Part shown: positions 22,318-35,020 of the stretch, piece after piece
How positions within the stretch are numbered: position 1 is the first letter of the stretch
How the letters are laid out: each line of letters opens with the position of its first letter
Assembly: GCA_051530055.1 (NCBI GenBank)
Contig: CM121342.1
Span: forward strand, 1,364,001 to 1,428,000
Direction: 5' to 3'
Source: Neoechinorhynchus agilis
Lineage: Eukaryota > Acanthocephala
Length of the DNA stretch: 64,000 nt
Program-made: the position numbers and the translations under genes
The notes under the pieces: model-generated
Told to the model about the DNA's origin: nothing
Seen by the model: only the letters and a program-made list of their open reading frames with translations
Databases searched by the model: none

Positions 22318-22735
22318 GATATCAGGACCAAGTGCGAAATGCTTAAGAGAACATACTTTTTCATAGATCGTTTCCTTCGATTAAAAAGATTAACGAGCAG
22401 ATATACGAGTCAACTAACTCAAGACACATTCCATCGGTGAGTTGCCAAAAGTTTCAGGTATGGGCGTGAAAGATTGTGTGGTGTTTGATGTGGAGCAATG
22501 ATTTTAATTTGAGTCTAGGCAAAGGTTCTGATTAATGGAATCTAGATCCTGTTTTAATTTCATGGAGGTCAAATTTGGTAAGATATCAGGGTAGCGTAGA
22601 CCATTAGAGTTCTTGACGGCCCGCCATCGTGTTGAGTTGCCATTTGAACGAATTTTGGAGGAAAGAAAGTTTTTGCGGTGTCTTGTAAATGGGGAAAGTG
22701 AGGTAATTTATTGCGATGGCCTTAGATGCTTGCCT
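22318..22735. repeat. Duplicate of 11165-11570
   Basis: Same order and orientation, including 65 bp of the mL38-like exon and LINE-derived sequence. It ends directly before the right inverted-repeat arm. Confidence 0.85.
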
Positions 22736-22760
22736 TTGAAGAAGTTTCAAAATGAGGGTT

Positions 22761-23187
22761 TAGTACAAATGAGCATTTCGTCTGTCATTCTATTAAGAAT
22801 GCAATCGTGAAAAACCGAAGCTCCACCATAATTCCAGATATTTCTCTTTGAATTATTTTGGGTGAATTCTAAAAAACTCCGATCAAACTTTACGAATACG
22901 ATATGGTGATTGGATGATAAGTATTTTTCAGGTGAACGGGCGCAAACGCATGTCTTCTTGTTTCGATATGGCCACTTATTAGGACTTAAGATTGTCATGA
23001 TTTCATCATAAGTCCTACGACCCATAATGATTGTATAAACAACTTCCAAAAATCTCTCATACTTGGTTAACATTTTATTGCCCATTTCGCTTACAAGTTA
23101 ATCCAAAGAACCGTTTTTACGAGCAATGTAGCCGTCTATACTTTGTACAATATAAAGTTGAATTTTTGATTGAATTTTCCCGCATAT
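22761..23187 (-). pseudogene. Dihydrofolate reductase-family pseudogene, truncated copy
   Basis: Same coding segment as at 6911-7337: TIIMGRRTYDEIMT, WPYRNKKTC and IWNYGGASVFHDC all read on the - strand. After MTDEMLICT the duplication ends and unrelated bases supply the next few codons and a stop. The C-terminal strand present at 7338-7440 is therefore missing. Confidence 0.72.
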
Positions 23188-23466
23188 ATGTTCGATTCGC
23201 TCTATATTTTTGGTAGAGGTAAATTTATTTCTTAAAGTGAGTATTCTTCTAACTTTTGGGAATCATAACCTTTCTCTAAAATAAGAGTGATGGCGCTGGC
23301 ATGGATAATTGCAATAAAGGAACCTTTTAAAATATTGAGTAGTTTAAAAAGACAACATGGCTTTTAAATGCACAATTATTTTTCGGCAGGCTCCGCAATC
23401 TTACATGTGAAATGCGCAGTCTGATTGGTCGCTCTGTAATTAAAGTTATAAATATTCTTTTTATTG

Positions 23467-23690
23467 TCATATATCATTGTCCTCGGGGTGAATTTGATTG
23501 TGCGTTGGCGAATCCTTTCCCCGATGTTTTCGTTACTCATTTATTTTTGAAATATTTCGCAAGATTTTCCTTGCCTCTTCAGTCTATTGTTTGTAACTTT
23601 TTAAATATGTGAGTTCCGAAATATTTCTAAAATAAATGAGTAACGAAAACACCGGGGAAAGGATTCGCCAACGCACAACATTCTTTTTAT
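23467..23690. mobile_element. Foldback element FB1 (right-arm copy)
   Basis: Mirror of 6419-6640. Both terminal repeats are present, with the spacer atgtgagttccgaaat between them. Confidence 0.75.
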
Positions 23691-23989
23691 GTCTAGGAGC
23701 AAGATTTTCGACCAAAATCAACTGCGTTCTATTAACTGTTTAACCACGCATTTAACACCGCAATGACTATTTCTATTCCTTGATTTTGAATTTTAACGCA
23801 ATTAAACTGTGATTGAAATTATTAAAATTCCTTACATTCAAAATAAAATGACTCGCTGATATTTCAAACGAAGAAAATATTAGAGGACTTTTGGTTTCGA
23901 GAATCGCTTCTTAAATCACAAATAAATTTTGCGTCAAACGCTTTAAAAACAAAAAGCAGCAAAAAACTTGGAATTTTTGTTTAGGTCTG

Positions 23990-24810
23990 CACCCGGTAAA
24001 TGATTATTGATTAAAGACGTTCTGCGAACCTCGTCGAATTCATCATCAGTTCTCAAATACAAGTGGATGAGTAATTATTTCGCTCTCACACGCGCTTATG
24101 GTTTATTGTGTTGTAACATTTTTTTAGCTGTGCAGACAGAGATTTTAAACTCTCCAGTTGTTTATATACGGTTTCTGTTCTATGTTTAAGAACGTTTCCT
24201 TAATTAGGCGTCGAATGTTATTATGTTCATTTGCTAAAACCAATGTTTTGTCGGCGATATTCGACGATACCACTTTCTGGGTCTTGGACCGTTTACGCTC
24301 CGCCAATCTCGTATACAGATTATGGCCTGTTTATCCGATGTAATTGCTATTGCATTGGCTACAAGAAACTTTGTAGGCAACAGCCCTCCTTTCTACTTCC
24401 CTGAATTTCCGGGAAATGATGTTTCCTATAAGTACAGAAAGTCAAAAATAAAATTGACATTTTATCGGCAGACCGCTGTTCTTAATTGTTCTTGAAATTT
24501 TATTTCGTCAACAGTTGGTCTGCGGTCCTATGTCCGGCACTTCAATGCGTAGTAGATTCATTCGATTCGGGCTCATGACTGTTTCTTTTGACTGTATGTT
24601 CCTCGCACGGTCCACTTGCTCTCGCGCTGAATTAAGAATATCTTTGGGGTCCCCCAACTTCCTGGAAATTCGTTTCAACTTCTGGATTTCATATGTGAGG
24701 CACTCCTCACTGCATAAAGATTTGAATATACAACTTTTGTGCTTTTACAATGAGCAATATTCCAAAGTATATAATTATTTGTTTCAGTTGGCTTTCTGTG
24801 GACCGATGTA
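23990..24810 (-). mobile_element. Penelope-like element remnant B, right-arm copy
   Basis: Mirror of 5285-6110 with the same RT tail and GIY-YIG pieces on the - strand. It shows a few private substitutions. Confidence 0.72.
24009..24049 (-). ncRNA. Hammerhead-like motif, right-arm copy
   Basis: Reverse complement of 6049-6090, same GAAC variant of the second core box. Confidence 0.42.
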
Positions 24811-25214
24811 GTAATTCGTGTTTCATTTTTTTGAATCAACACATCTAGAAACGGCTTCTTAAATCACAAATAAATATTGCGTCAAACGCTTTAAAAAAGC
24901 AGTACAAAACTTATAAGGCTTCTAGAATTTCTATTCGGAGTCATAATCGTATATTATTTTTTATTGTGAAGAAAGATTCGTGTTTTACTTTATGTGGGAA
25001 ATAGAATCAAGAGGAAATGACTGGGATCCGTATGCAGCAAGAATAACGCAAAGGGAGTTTGCAGAAAAGAAAAGCTCGCTATTTTTAAATCATCATAAAT
25101 CGCCAATAATGAATAGTTAATCATTCGACCGAGTTTTTCCTTCGAGGGATTCCACTACTTTTCTATACAAAGCAAGTTTTTCCCTCCTCGAAATTTATTT
25201 GTAAACATGCAAAT

Positions 25215-25525
25215 TTTCGAGGCATCGACCTCCGAGCTCATTTGATCCCTGCACTCGTGTGCGCCGAACCATCAATTACGCTGCTCAAATTCACTCCTAC
25301 CGGGTATTACAGCATGAGAAGAAATTCTGGATCCCGTTCTCAACCATTTTCGCCATTGCTCCTCCGAAGTCGATTGTATGGTCGTTTTGCACGGCGTCGT
25401 TGAAGATGGCCGATGACACATCACTCCGTTTGATTGCGTATTCATGCTGCAGCACTCATGCTTTGTTTGTCCAATATCGACATGGTCACAGTCCTTGCAG
25501 GATACTGAGCAGAAAACGCAATCAT
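25215..25525 (-). mobile_element. Penelope-like endonuclease fragment A, right-arm copy
   Basis: Mirror of 4330-4640, continuous with the innermost satellite monomer at about 25480-25525. Confidence 0.7.
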
Positions 25526-28395
25526 TGCCCTTGAGTTGCCTCGGCTTCGACTTGACATGCTCTCTCACATCGTCGAATTCCACCTAGCGATCGAGGAATA
25601 AAGCGACCAGCTTTTATCAGGAGTCCGATGGGGATTGTGGCATTTGTCCAATATAGACATGGTCACAGTCCTTGCAGGGTACTGAGCAGAAAACGCAATA
25701 ATTTCCCTTGAGTTGCTCCGGCATCGACTTGACATGCTCTCTCACATCGTCGATTACCACCTAGCGAGCGAAGAATAAAGCGACCAGCTTTTATCAGGAG
25801 TCCGACGGGGATTGTGGTATTTGTCAAATATAGACATGGTCACAGTCCTTGCAGGATACTGAGCAGAAAACGCAATCATTGCCCTTGAGTTGCCTCGGCT
25901 TCGACTTGACATGCTCTCTCACATCGTCGAATTCAACCTAGCGAGCCAAGAATAAAGCGACCAGCTTTTATCAGGAGTCCGATGGGGATTGTGGCATTTG
26001 TCCAATATCGACATAGTCACAGTCCTTGCAGGGTACTGAGCAGAAAACGCAATAATTTCCCTTGAGTTGCCTCGGCTTCGACTTGACATGCTCTCTCACA
26101 TCGTCGAATTCAACCTAGCGAGCCAAGAATAAAGCGACCAGCTTTTATCAGGAGTCCGATGGGGATTGTGGCATTTGTCCAATATCGACATGGTCAGTCC
26201 CTGCAGAGTACTGAGCAGAAAACGCAATCATTGCCCTTGAGTTGCCTCGGCTTCGACTTGACATGCTCTCTCACATCGTCGAATTCCACCTAGCGACCGA
26301 AGAATAAAGCGACCAGCTTTTATCAGGAGTCCGATGGGGATTGTGGCATTTGTCCAATATCGACATAGTCACAGTCCTTGCAGGGTACTGAGCAGAAAAC
26401 GCAATAATTTCCCTTGAGTTGCCTCGGCTTCGACTTGACATGCTCTCTCGCATCGTCGAAATCAACCTATGAGCCAAGAATAAAGCGACCAGCTTTTATC
26501 AGGAGTCCGATGGGGATTGTGGCATTTGTCCAATATCGACATGGTCACAGTCCCTGCAGAGTACTGAGCAGAAACGCAATCATTGCCTCTGAGTTGCCTC
26601 GGCTTCGACTTGACATGCCTTCTCACATCGTCGAATTCCACCTAGCGAGCGAAGAATAAAGCGACCAGCTTTTATCAGGAGTCCGATGGGGAATGTGGCA
26701 TTTGTCCAATATCGACATAGTCACAGTCCTTGCAGGGTACTGAGCAGAAAACGCAATAATTTCCCTTGAGTTGCCTCGGCTTCGACTTGACATGCTCTCT
26801 CACATCGTCGAATTCAACCTAGCGAGCCAAGAATAAAGCGACCAGCTTTTATCAGGAGTCCGATGGGGATTGTGGCATTTGTCCAATATCGACATGGTCA
26901 CAGTCCCTGCAGAGTACTGAGCAGAAAACGCAATCATTGCCCTTGAGTTGCCTCGGCTTCGACTTGACATGCTCTCTCACATCGTCGAATTCCACCTAGC
27001 GAGCGAAGAATAAAGCGACCAGCTTTTATCAGGAGTCCGATGGGGATTGTGGCATTTGTCCAATATCGACATAGTCACAGTCCTTGCAGGGTACTGAGCA
27101 GAAAACGCAATCATTGCCCTTGAGTTGCCTCGGCTTCGACTTGACATGCGCTCTCACATCGTCGAAATCAACCTAGCGAGCAAAGAATAAAGCGACCAGC
27201 TTTTATTAGGAGTCCGATGGGGATTGTGGTATTTGTCCAATATCGACATGGTCACAATCCTTGCAGGATACTGAGCAGAAAACGCAATAATTGCCCTTGA
27301 GTTGCCTCTGCTTCGACTTGACATGCTCTCTCACATCGTAGAATTCCACCTAGCGAGCGAAGAATAAAGCGACCAGCTTTTATCAGGAGTCCGATGGGGA
27401 TTGTGGCATTTGTCCAATATAGGCATGGTCACAGTGCTTGCAGGATACTGAGTAGACCACGCAATCATTGCCCTTGAGTTGCCTCTGCTTCGACTTGACA
27501 TGCTCTCTCACATCGTCGAATTCCACCTAGCGAGCCAAGAATAAAGCGACCAGCTTTTATCAGGAGTCCGATGGGGATTGTGTTATTTGTCCAATATAGA
27601 CATAGTCACAATCCTTGCAGGATACTGAGCAGAAAACGCAATCATTGCCCTTGAGTTGCCTCGGCTTCGACTTGACATGCTCTCTCACATCGTCGAATTC
27701 CACCTAGCGAGCCAAGAATAAAGCGACCAGCTTTTATCAGGAGTCCGATGGGGATTGTGGGATTTGTCCAATATAGACATAGTCACACTCCTTGCAGGAT
27801 ACTGAGCAGAAAACGCAATCATTGCCCTTGAGTTGCCTCGGCTTCGACTTGACATGCTCTCTCACATCGTCGAATTCCACCTAGCGAGCGAAGAATAAAG
27901 CGACCAGCTTTTATCAGGAGTCCGATGGGGATTGTGGTATTTGTCCAATATAGACATGGTCACAGTCCCTGCAGAGTACTGAGCAGAAATCGCAATTGCC
28001 CTTGAGTTGCCTCGGCTTCGACTTGACATGCTCTCTCACATCGTCGAATTCCACCTAGCGAGTGCAGAATGAAGCGACCAGCTTTTATTAGGAGTTCGGC
28101 GGGGATTGTGGCATTTGTCCAATATCGACATAGTCACAGTCCTTGCAGGATACTGAGTTGACCACGCAATAATTTCCCTTGAGTTGCTCCGGCATCGACT
28201 TGACATGCTCTCTCACATCGTCGATTACAACTTAACGAATGCAAAATGAAGCAACCAGCTTTTATTTGTTCGGCGGGGGTTGTGGGATTCGTCCAATATA
28301 GACATGGTCACAGTCATTGCAGAGTGCAGAGTAAACGACGCAATCATTGTCCTTGAGTTGCTCCGGCTTCGACTTGACATGCTCTCGCCAAGGGA
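25480..28395 (-). repeat. 176-177 bp satellite, about 16-17 copies
   Basis: Same monomer as the left arm in opposite orientation. The outermost monomers (28010-28390) are the most diverged, with changes such as gagtgcagaatgaagc and ttcggcgggg. This is expected for the edge of an array where unequal exchange homogenises poorly. Confidence 0.93.
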
Positions 28396-28447
28396 ATGTA
28401 CAGAAATATCGGATTTTTCAACTCATTCGCCATTAATGACCAACATG

Positions 28448-29010
28448 AACAGTTCAATCTTTAGACAAATGGAATGTCCAATCGCTACCAATATCCATGA
28501 TAGCAATCGAGCTTCGATTTCCATTCTTATGTACTCTAAATTTTTGAACTTGCCGCTCGCATGCCCGAAGGCATGAAAGTCGGCTCGTGAGCAGTTCTTA
28601 AAGAATGAGACTTTATCATTTTAGCTAAAATCTTCATCAATGCGAGGAAAAGATAAAAATTCAATCTAATTTAAAGAAATAGTTTTCGATCTTTACATTG
28701 CGGAAGCTTCGTCTTATCGCGAATTGGAATCAGCAACGTCGTTTACGTTATTTAAATTAAATAAATCGGTATATTAGGAAAAACCATCAGCTAGAGCAGA
28801 TGGATTGTCAGATTGCTGCCAATATCAAAGAAAGTAATCGAACTTTGATTTTTTATTTGGCTAATGAGATTTGGGTCCCATCAGAATGCTTTTTTCGCCA
28901 TAGCTTTTCAGATGAACTAAGGCAAAAATTTCGAAAAAAATCATCACTAGGGACCAACGGAATGTCCGATCGCTACCAATATCCAGGATAGAAATCGAGC
29001 TTCGATTTCA
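28448..29010. repeat. Dispersed copy of the ~483 bp repeat
   Basis: Begins directly at the outer edge of the right arm. It contains both repeat blocks, ggaatgtccaatcgctacc and ggattgtcagattgctgcc, in the order seen at 37597-40612. Confidence 0.8.
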
Positions 29011-29470
29011 ACGTCTTGTCACTTCCGATAAATTCAGCCAAAATTCCTCCTTCTCCTCTTCACTACAACCGATTTGTGAGGCGTACGCAGAAACTGTTGT
29101 TGTGGCTTCGCCGTTAACGCTTACATTCAGCGCCATTACCCGATCGCTTGTTCGTGTCACCTCTACGACGTTGTCCGCTAGATCCTTTGATACTATGACG
29201 CCCACTCGTTCCCTGCCACTTGCTCCTCCACTATAGAACAGTTTAAACCCGTCGCCTAATTCTCTAGCCTTCCCTCCTTGAATCAACACATCTAGAAACG
29301 GCTTCTTAACCCCACCCACCCCCCAAACCCAAAAAAAACAACCAACCAAGAGCAGGCTTATTTCTTCGACAAAATATCTCGCTGGCAGTACAACGGGGCA
29401 ATGCTGCCAGCGTGATGGCGACGGTCGAGGAAGGACAAAAACTGGAATTTGGTGGGAGGTGGTGAATGTA
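29011..29470 (-). mobile_element. Mosaic of three repeat fragments
   Basis: 29028-29277 is nearly identical to the RTE endonuclease segment at 34385-34650. 29280-29310 (ttgaatcaacacatctagaa) equals arm sequence at 24833. About 29345-29462 equals the 3' end of the LINE at 46311-46425, with a C/A-rich patch between. Such joins suggest template switching or repair patching. Confidence 0.75.
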
Positions 29471-29825
29471 AAGAAAAGTAACCAAATAGTTCAATGAATG
29501 TACGATTGGAATATTTTCACAAAGAATTTCGAGCGAAAAAAAAAAAAATTATGAAGTGCCTTTTAGAAGGCTCAACCATTAGCCAACTGATTGCCGCTTC
29601 TGAAGTGAGAATATTGGTATGAGAAACGAAGCAAAAATCATCAATATAAGGAGGCATTTCACTCTCGTGGTTTAGCAATGAAAAGATGATTTTACGAATC
29701 GTAAACCGTCGATTGGTTTTGATGTAGAGACGGACTTATCCGAGCAATGTCTAATCAAGAATATAATGGCCCTATGTAAAAGATCGAAGTTTTTAAGGAG
29801 CCTTCTCAATATTTTTTCGCCATCA
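29471..29825. other. No gene recognised
   Basis: Spacer between repeat pieces; nothing identifiable. Confidence 0.4.
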
Positions 29826-29827
29826 AG

Positions 29828-29960
29828 GATTTATTTTTTACTTTATTTGGGAAATAGAATCAAGAGGAAATAACTGGGCTTCGTATGCAGCAAGTATAAT
29901 GCAAAAGGAGTTTGCAGAAAAGAAAAGCTCGTTATTAATAAATAAAATCATCATCAATCG
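29828..29960. repeat. Diverged fragment of the inverted-repeat arm
   Basis: tttgggaaatagaatcaaga...ctttgcaaaaggagtttgcag-type sequence matches 24985-25115 at roughly 88% identity, so it is an older copy of arm DNA. Confidence 0.75.
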
Positions 29961-30241
29961 TCAATAACGCATAGTTGATAATGTTAATTGCACCAGTGGA
30001 AGATCTGCACAATATGAGTCAAAATATTCGTATATAAACTCATCGCTTTGACCGAAATGTTCCTTTAATTCCATTAAAATTACATCAAAAGCTTCTTTAA
30101 TAAATCCTACATGATCGTCATTACCAATTTTTCTTGCTATAAATTTGAGTTCATCAAGAGGTGGATAACCATTTATCTGTTGAATAGTAAATGGCACAGT
30201 TTGGTCTCGAATGTACTCTACAGCATTTAGGAAACCTCTCG
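29961..30241 (-). CDS. Unidentified coding-like exon
   Basis: The - strand stays open for about 93 codons, with protein-like composition: NENIRSRGFLNAVEYIRD, then FTIQQINGYPPLDELKFIA, DDHVGFIKEAFDVILMELKE and a Tyr/Asp-rich end. It has no ATG near its 5' side and an acceptor-like gtaatgag before it, so it may be an internal or last exon. I do not recognise a family. It lies 125 bp downstream of the small secreted protein on the same strand, but I could not join them in phase. Confidence 0.35.
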
Positions 30242-30365
30242 AACGAATATTCTCATTACATTACCGCGTTGTACAAGAAAGGGACTGAGAATACTTCGCT
30301 TTTATTATAAACGTAATTCTCGACAATATCCAAATCCCAGATGAATAATATTCGAGTGTTCAGGT

Positions 30366-30632
30366 TTACTCGTTTAAATCGGCGCAATCGAAACTTCCGC
30401 CCGCATCTGTCTTTACCATTGATCGCGAATAGTTTCTCGAAATTAAACTGCTATTTCTCGACCGATAGTGTACATTTAAACTTTGATAATAGATATTTTC
30501 CTTCAGAATACTGAATTTGATAGGCGATTTTATAGGCTGTTCTGTCGCCTCCTCCGTTATTTCCTCCATCGGAACCATAGCAAGAACGCTAAGTAAAATA
30601 CACATAAGACAATTAAATTGAATTAAACTCAT
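30366..30632 (-). CDS. Small secreted protein, unrecognised
   Basis: 88 residues from an ATG. The first 19 residues (MSLIQFNCLMCILLSVLAM) form a clear signal peptide. The mature part is short and hydrophilic (EEITEEATEQPIKSP, YRSRNSSLISRNYSRS), with one Cys near the end (FDCADLNE). No family was recognised and no link to family S is visible. A donor-like gtaaac lies right at the stop, so further exons are possible. Confidence 0.45.
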   Translation of the reverse strand: MSLIQFNCLMCILLSVLAMVPMEEITEEATEQPIKSPIKFSILKENIYYQSLNVHYRSRNSSLISRNYSRSMVKTDAGGSFDCADLNE

Positions 30633-30639
30633 TTGGTAT

Positions 30640-32236
30640 CCAATAAAAAATTATACCAAGAGTTCGTTGACGAGAAAATATCTTACTCATTTTTGGTGAG
30701 TATGAATAATCCGAAGAAAAAGAGACTGAGTAACTTAACGGCGCTGTATGTTGAACTGAATCGTATTAAAGACAAAAATAGGAATATTTCGGTATGGATT
30801 GTATCGGGAAATTAGGTGAAATTATTAAGCAAGTAAAATAACGTATTTTTGCTTAAGCGTCAGTTAAAAATCTTTGTGATCACCTTAGAATTCGGTTGAT
30901 CTCTCATCGCACATTGAATTCGAAATTTATAAAAAGTAGTTTTCCTACAACCGACGATGATCGATGATTTCGGTTTGTCAACAATTCGTTGACGAAAAGT
31001 ATAAAATCAATCTTACAAAAAAATGATAATCTTGATCAAGACAAACAAAGTGCAATTGTGATATTTGATCTCCTTAGCTTATCAGTACACACAAAGAATC
31101 TCGAAAACCCAACAAAGGATGATAATTAAAAAAAACCCAACTTAGTATAAATTCAAGTAACAACTTCCAAGAAATTAAACACGGGCCCGTTTAAATCGAC
31201 TTCGCATTTCTACCGAAACAAGTCCAATTGTACATCTTTATTCTCGCTAATGGACTAGCAATGAATTTCGTTGTTATTTGCTAACAAATCACGACCACCG
31301 TTTGCCCGCCCATAAAAAACAACGGTCGATGCTGTCTTCATCTAAAATGTTTGTTAAACCAAGGATTTAGCACTATATTGCGCAATTCGATAGATATCTT
31401 AATAATCTCAGTAAGTCGATGAACGTCTAATTTCGAGTGAACTTATAGGACTCCTAAAATTGAACTCACTATCGTTATCTGTAGCTGAAGAAATAATTGC
31501 ATACAATGAATATGTCAGAAAAGAGAACTCGCGAGACTTGGCGAAAATTGAATGTTATACTACTTTCGCTTTACAATCGATATAACATAATTGATTTTTG
31601 TGTTTCTTTATACCAATTTAACCCTTAAAGAATTTCAACCGTTGGATTATTGGCAACATATCAATCACCTCTCAGTATTTTTTCTTTTGAACGATTCGAA
31701 GTTTACATCGTCAGAGTTTATATTCCCGCCTCATAAAGTTTAAACTTATGAGACTCGTTCAATCCTATGTTATCATCAGTAATAAAGGAAAATAAATAAA
31801 AATTATTAAAAATGAACGGCACTTGTTATCCTTTACCATCCGTCGCAGATGAGACAATGACGAGCTGATTTTTAAATGGAAAAAGTATTTATTTAACGGC
31901 GACGCTTAAGACTGGCTCATAAATCTGAAGTCTCTGTTAATATCAAATTTGCATACTTGGCGATATAATCGCTCGATTATATTAAATAACGAACACGAAT
32001 TTTTCTGCCTTAACGATTCAATCACACAAAATTTTATTTCTAAACTAGTCGAAAAATAATATGAATTTAATTTCTCGAATCCAAAAAAAAACCGCTGATT
32101 AATGAACCCGTGCTAATTCCGTGGATCGAATCGGATCCATTTTAAATACATCTTTTATGTGTTTTAGAATTGGAGTTCTAACAAAACCCATAATATTGCA
32201 ACGATACATATTAAAAACAATTTAAAAATATACAGA
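30640..32236. other. No gene recognised
   Basis: AT-rich intergenic DNA between the small secreted-protein gene and the RTE element; only chance frames. Confidence 0.5.
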
Positions 32237-32254
32237 CTTCACTGAGCCAAGCCA
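32237..32254. repeat. Target-site duplication, 3' side of RTE
   Basis: ttcactgagccaagccat directly abuts the element end and matches 35003-35020 with one mismatch. Confidence 0.6.
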
Positions 32255-35002
32255 TAAAAAACATTTCCTGGAACTTTTCTCTCACTTGAGAGGTCGTTCT
32301 TTCCAGCATTGTCGGTTTTCGTCTTTGTTCTCCTTTCCCAGCGTCTTGAATCTCCGCTCCTACTGTCCTTCCACCTCTTCTTGGGCCTCCCTCTTCTCGT
32401 TTTCCCCTCGAGCTCGATTCTCCATGCGCTCTTCACCCAGGCGTCTTCATCTGATTGTAACCATCGCATCCGCCTCTTAGCGATTGCCTCCTCGATCGGC
32501 TCGACAACAAACAGCTTTCGCACCTCCTCATTGGGCACTCGAATCTTACGTGTCAATCCTGCGGACCATCCAAGCATCCGCATTTCGTTGACGGCTAATA
32601 GTTGAACGTCTTCCTTCTTCGTATCCCACCTCCCTGCTCCGTAGAGCATGGCGGGTCGCACTACTGCCTTGTACACCCGCAGTTTGAGCTTGTTCGGGAG
32701 ACGCTTATCGCAAATTATGCCTGTTGTCTTCCTCCAGTTGTTCCACCCGCATTGAACTCTTTGTCCGATCTCTGGTTCGAGCTCACATTGCATGTTCAAT
32801 AGGCTGCCCAAATATTTAAAGGTGTTCATCTTTTCGATCTGAGTTCCTTGCATATCGGGGTTACCCGACCCCATGTATTTCATTTTGCACCTGTTCACTC
32901 CCAATCCTTTGCTCTCTAATCGCTGTCGCCAACTCTTCAGCAAATTCTTGAGCGTGTCCACGTCCCTAGCTGTGAGCACCAAATCGTCCGCGAATAGTAT
33001 CGTCCATGGTGGGTTCATTTCTCTTTCCGCATTTCCTAGGACGTCCATCACGATCGCAAGAATGGGCTCAGGGCCCAACCCTGTTGCAGACTCACGGAGA
33101 CACGGAAATAGTCGATGGTTCCGCTGTGGTCGCCGCGACGTAGTGTTCGGGACAATTCCTTTTCCTGAGACATGCCCACACCAGATCTCGAGGGACCGTG
33201 TTGTACGCCCTTTCCAAATCGACGAACACACTGTGCAACGGGCACTGCATCTAACTGAACCTCTCATACAGCTGCCTTAGCACGAATATTGCGTCGATTG
33301 TGCTTCTGCCGGGCGTATCTCCTCTCTAATCCTGTGATCGATCATTCGTTCCCACAGTTTCATTGTGTGAGACATGAGTTTGATGCCGCGGTAGCTTCTA
33401 CACTGCAGAACATCTCCTTTGCCTTTGAAGATCGGTATCAATATGCTTCCCTGCCATTCCGACGGGATCTTTTCCTCCAAATCTATCTTCTGAAAGAGCC
33501 TCGTGAGCAAATTTATTCCGAAGACTCCCAGGGATTGCCACAGCTCGATCGGAATGCTATCTGGACCGGCGCTCCTACCAGTCTTCATTTTCCTGAGCTA
33601 TGCAGCCACCTTGTCGTATGACTACGGCCTCGTCATATTGACATTCGGGTGTACGTCCTCTAGAGGCAGTCTGTCATTTTCAGTGTTCAGCAGAGTACTA
33701 AAATATTCTTTCCACCTATCCAAAATGTCCTTGCATTGGTCCAGCGTCTTTCCATGGCTATCACTGATCATTTTGAGGTGCACGATATCCTGCGTTTTTT
33801 TTATCCCTGACTTTGGCCAACTTGAAGACCATATCTATACAACTCCCTCGCTGTAATTGCTCGTACAGTTCTCATGCGGCCTTCCTTTTTGCCTGTTTGT
33901 AAGCGTCTGCATTCGAGGCCGAAGCGTAAAAATCCAATCTTTTACTGGCTGACTTTTTCAGACTGATTGCGTCCTTGACGGCTGGATTCCACCACCATGC
34001 ATCTTTGTTTTGGGGTGGAGGTTTCCCCGATGTCATTCCAAGGATGTTCTTTTGCTTTGGTCCATCACGGGCACTCTATGTTGCGTCATGCACTCCTCTC
34101 CTAGTATTATCTTGACATTCTGAACTTCACCCCATCTCGCTATCGGATACAAAATGAAATCGTTTTAGCTTGATCTTCCACCGCTTGAGTATGTGTAAAG
34201 GTGCCGTGGGTCTTTTTTGAAGTATTGGAAATACGAAACTCCAACGCTGCTGCGTAATCCAATAGTCTAACATCCTCGGCGTTCCTTGATTCTACACTGT
34301 GTCCTTCAGAAATTCGCTCGTATCCATCTCTCGGCCCCACGTGTCCGTTGAAATCGCCGGTTATCACACATCGACCTTCCCTAGGTCTTGTCACTTCCGA
34401 TAAATTCAGCCAAAATTCCTCCTTCTCCTCTTCACTACAACCGATTTGTGAGGCGTACGCAGAAACTGTTGTTGTGGCTTCGCCGTTAACGCTTACATTC
34501 AGCGCCATTACCCGATCGCTTGTTCGTGTCACCTCTACGACGTTGTCCGCTAGATCCTTTGATACTATGACGCCCACTCGTTCCCTGCCACTTGCTCCTC
34601 CACTATAGAACAGTTTAAACCCGTCGCCTAATTCTCTAGCCTTCCCTTCTTTCCATCTGATCTCCTGGACGCCAAGAATTTCGATTTTTCTCTTCCTCAT
34701 CAAATAGGCCACTTCTCTGCTTCTCCCTGTCATGGAACCTACGTTCAGGGTGCCGATTCATATTTTGAAAGCGACTCGCTTCTTTAGCCAGACCCGTCGT
34801 TGATCCGGTAACCCCGAATAATTTTTCACAAACCCCGGACGCCGGGTTCGCAACGCCCTAGCCCGATCGATCGGAGGTATTAGACTTGACATTGCTGATG
34901 TGTTTTTATTTCAAGGTTTTTACGGCCCGATGCCCTTTCTGACGTCTACCCTACCCATTTGTCCGGACTTGGAATCGGCCCCGAGTCACCCCGGTGGCTG
35001 GG
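32255..35002 (-). mobile_element. RTE-clade LINE, near full length, degenerate
   Basis: Read on the - strand. A GC-rich 5' leader is followed by the endonuclease (SMTGRSREVAYLMRKRKIEI, LGVQEIRWKEGKAREL, RCVITGDFNGHVG). The reverse transcriptase follows (GRSAGPDSIPIELWQSLG, SWQGSILIPIFKGKGD, SYRGIKLMSHTMKL, FADDLVLTARD). The C-terminal part carries RRMRWLQS and GRPKKRWKD. Several frame changes and stops interrupt it, roughly five or more. Flanks carry an 18 bp repeat (see 32237 and 35003), so the copy spans about 2.75 kb. Confidence 0.88.
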
Positions 35003-35020
35003 TTCATTGAGCCAAGCCAT
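35003..35020. repeat. Target-site duplication, 5' side of RTE
   Basis: ttcattgagccaagccat directly abuts the 5' leader. An alternative is that the motif belongs to both ends of the element. Confidence 0.6.

Larger units (their letters stand above)
22761..28447 (-). repeat. Right arm of large inverted duplication
   Basis: Reverse complement of 1-7337. It differs in satellite copy number (about 16-17 against 24), lacks the TA/T insertion, and has scattered single-base changes in the unique part. The inner boundary at 22761 is where tagtacaaatgagc begins to match. Confidence 0.93.

Noticed and set aside
32286-33856. + strand frames of up to 135 codons
   Set aside because: They are opposite-strand shadows of the RTE reverse transcriptase.
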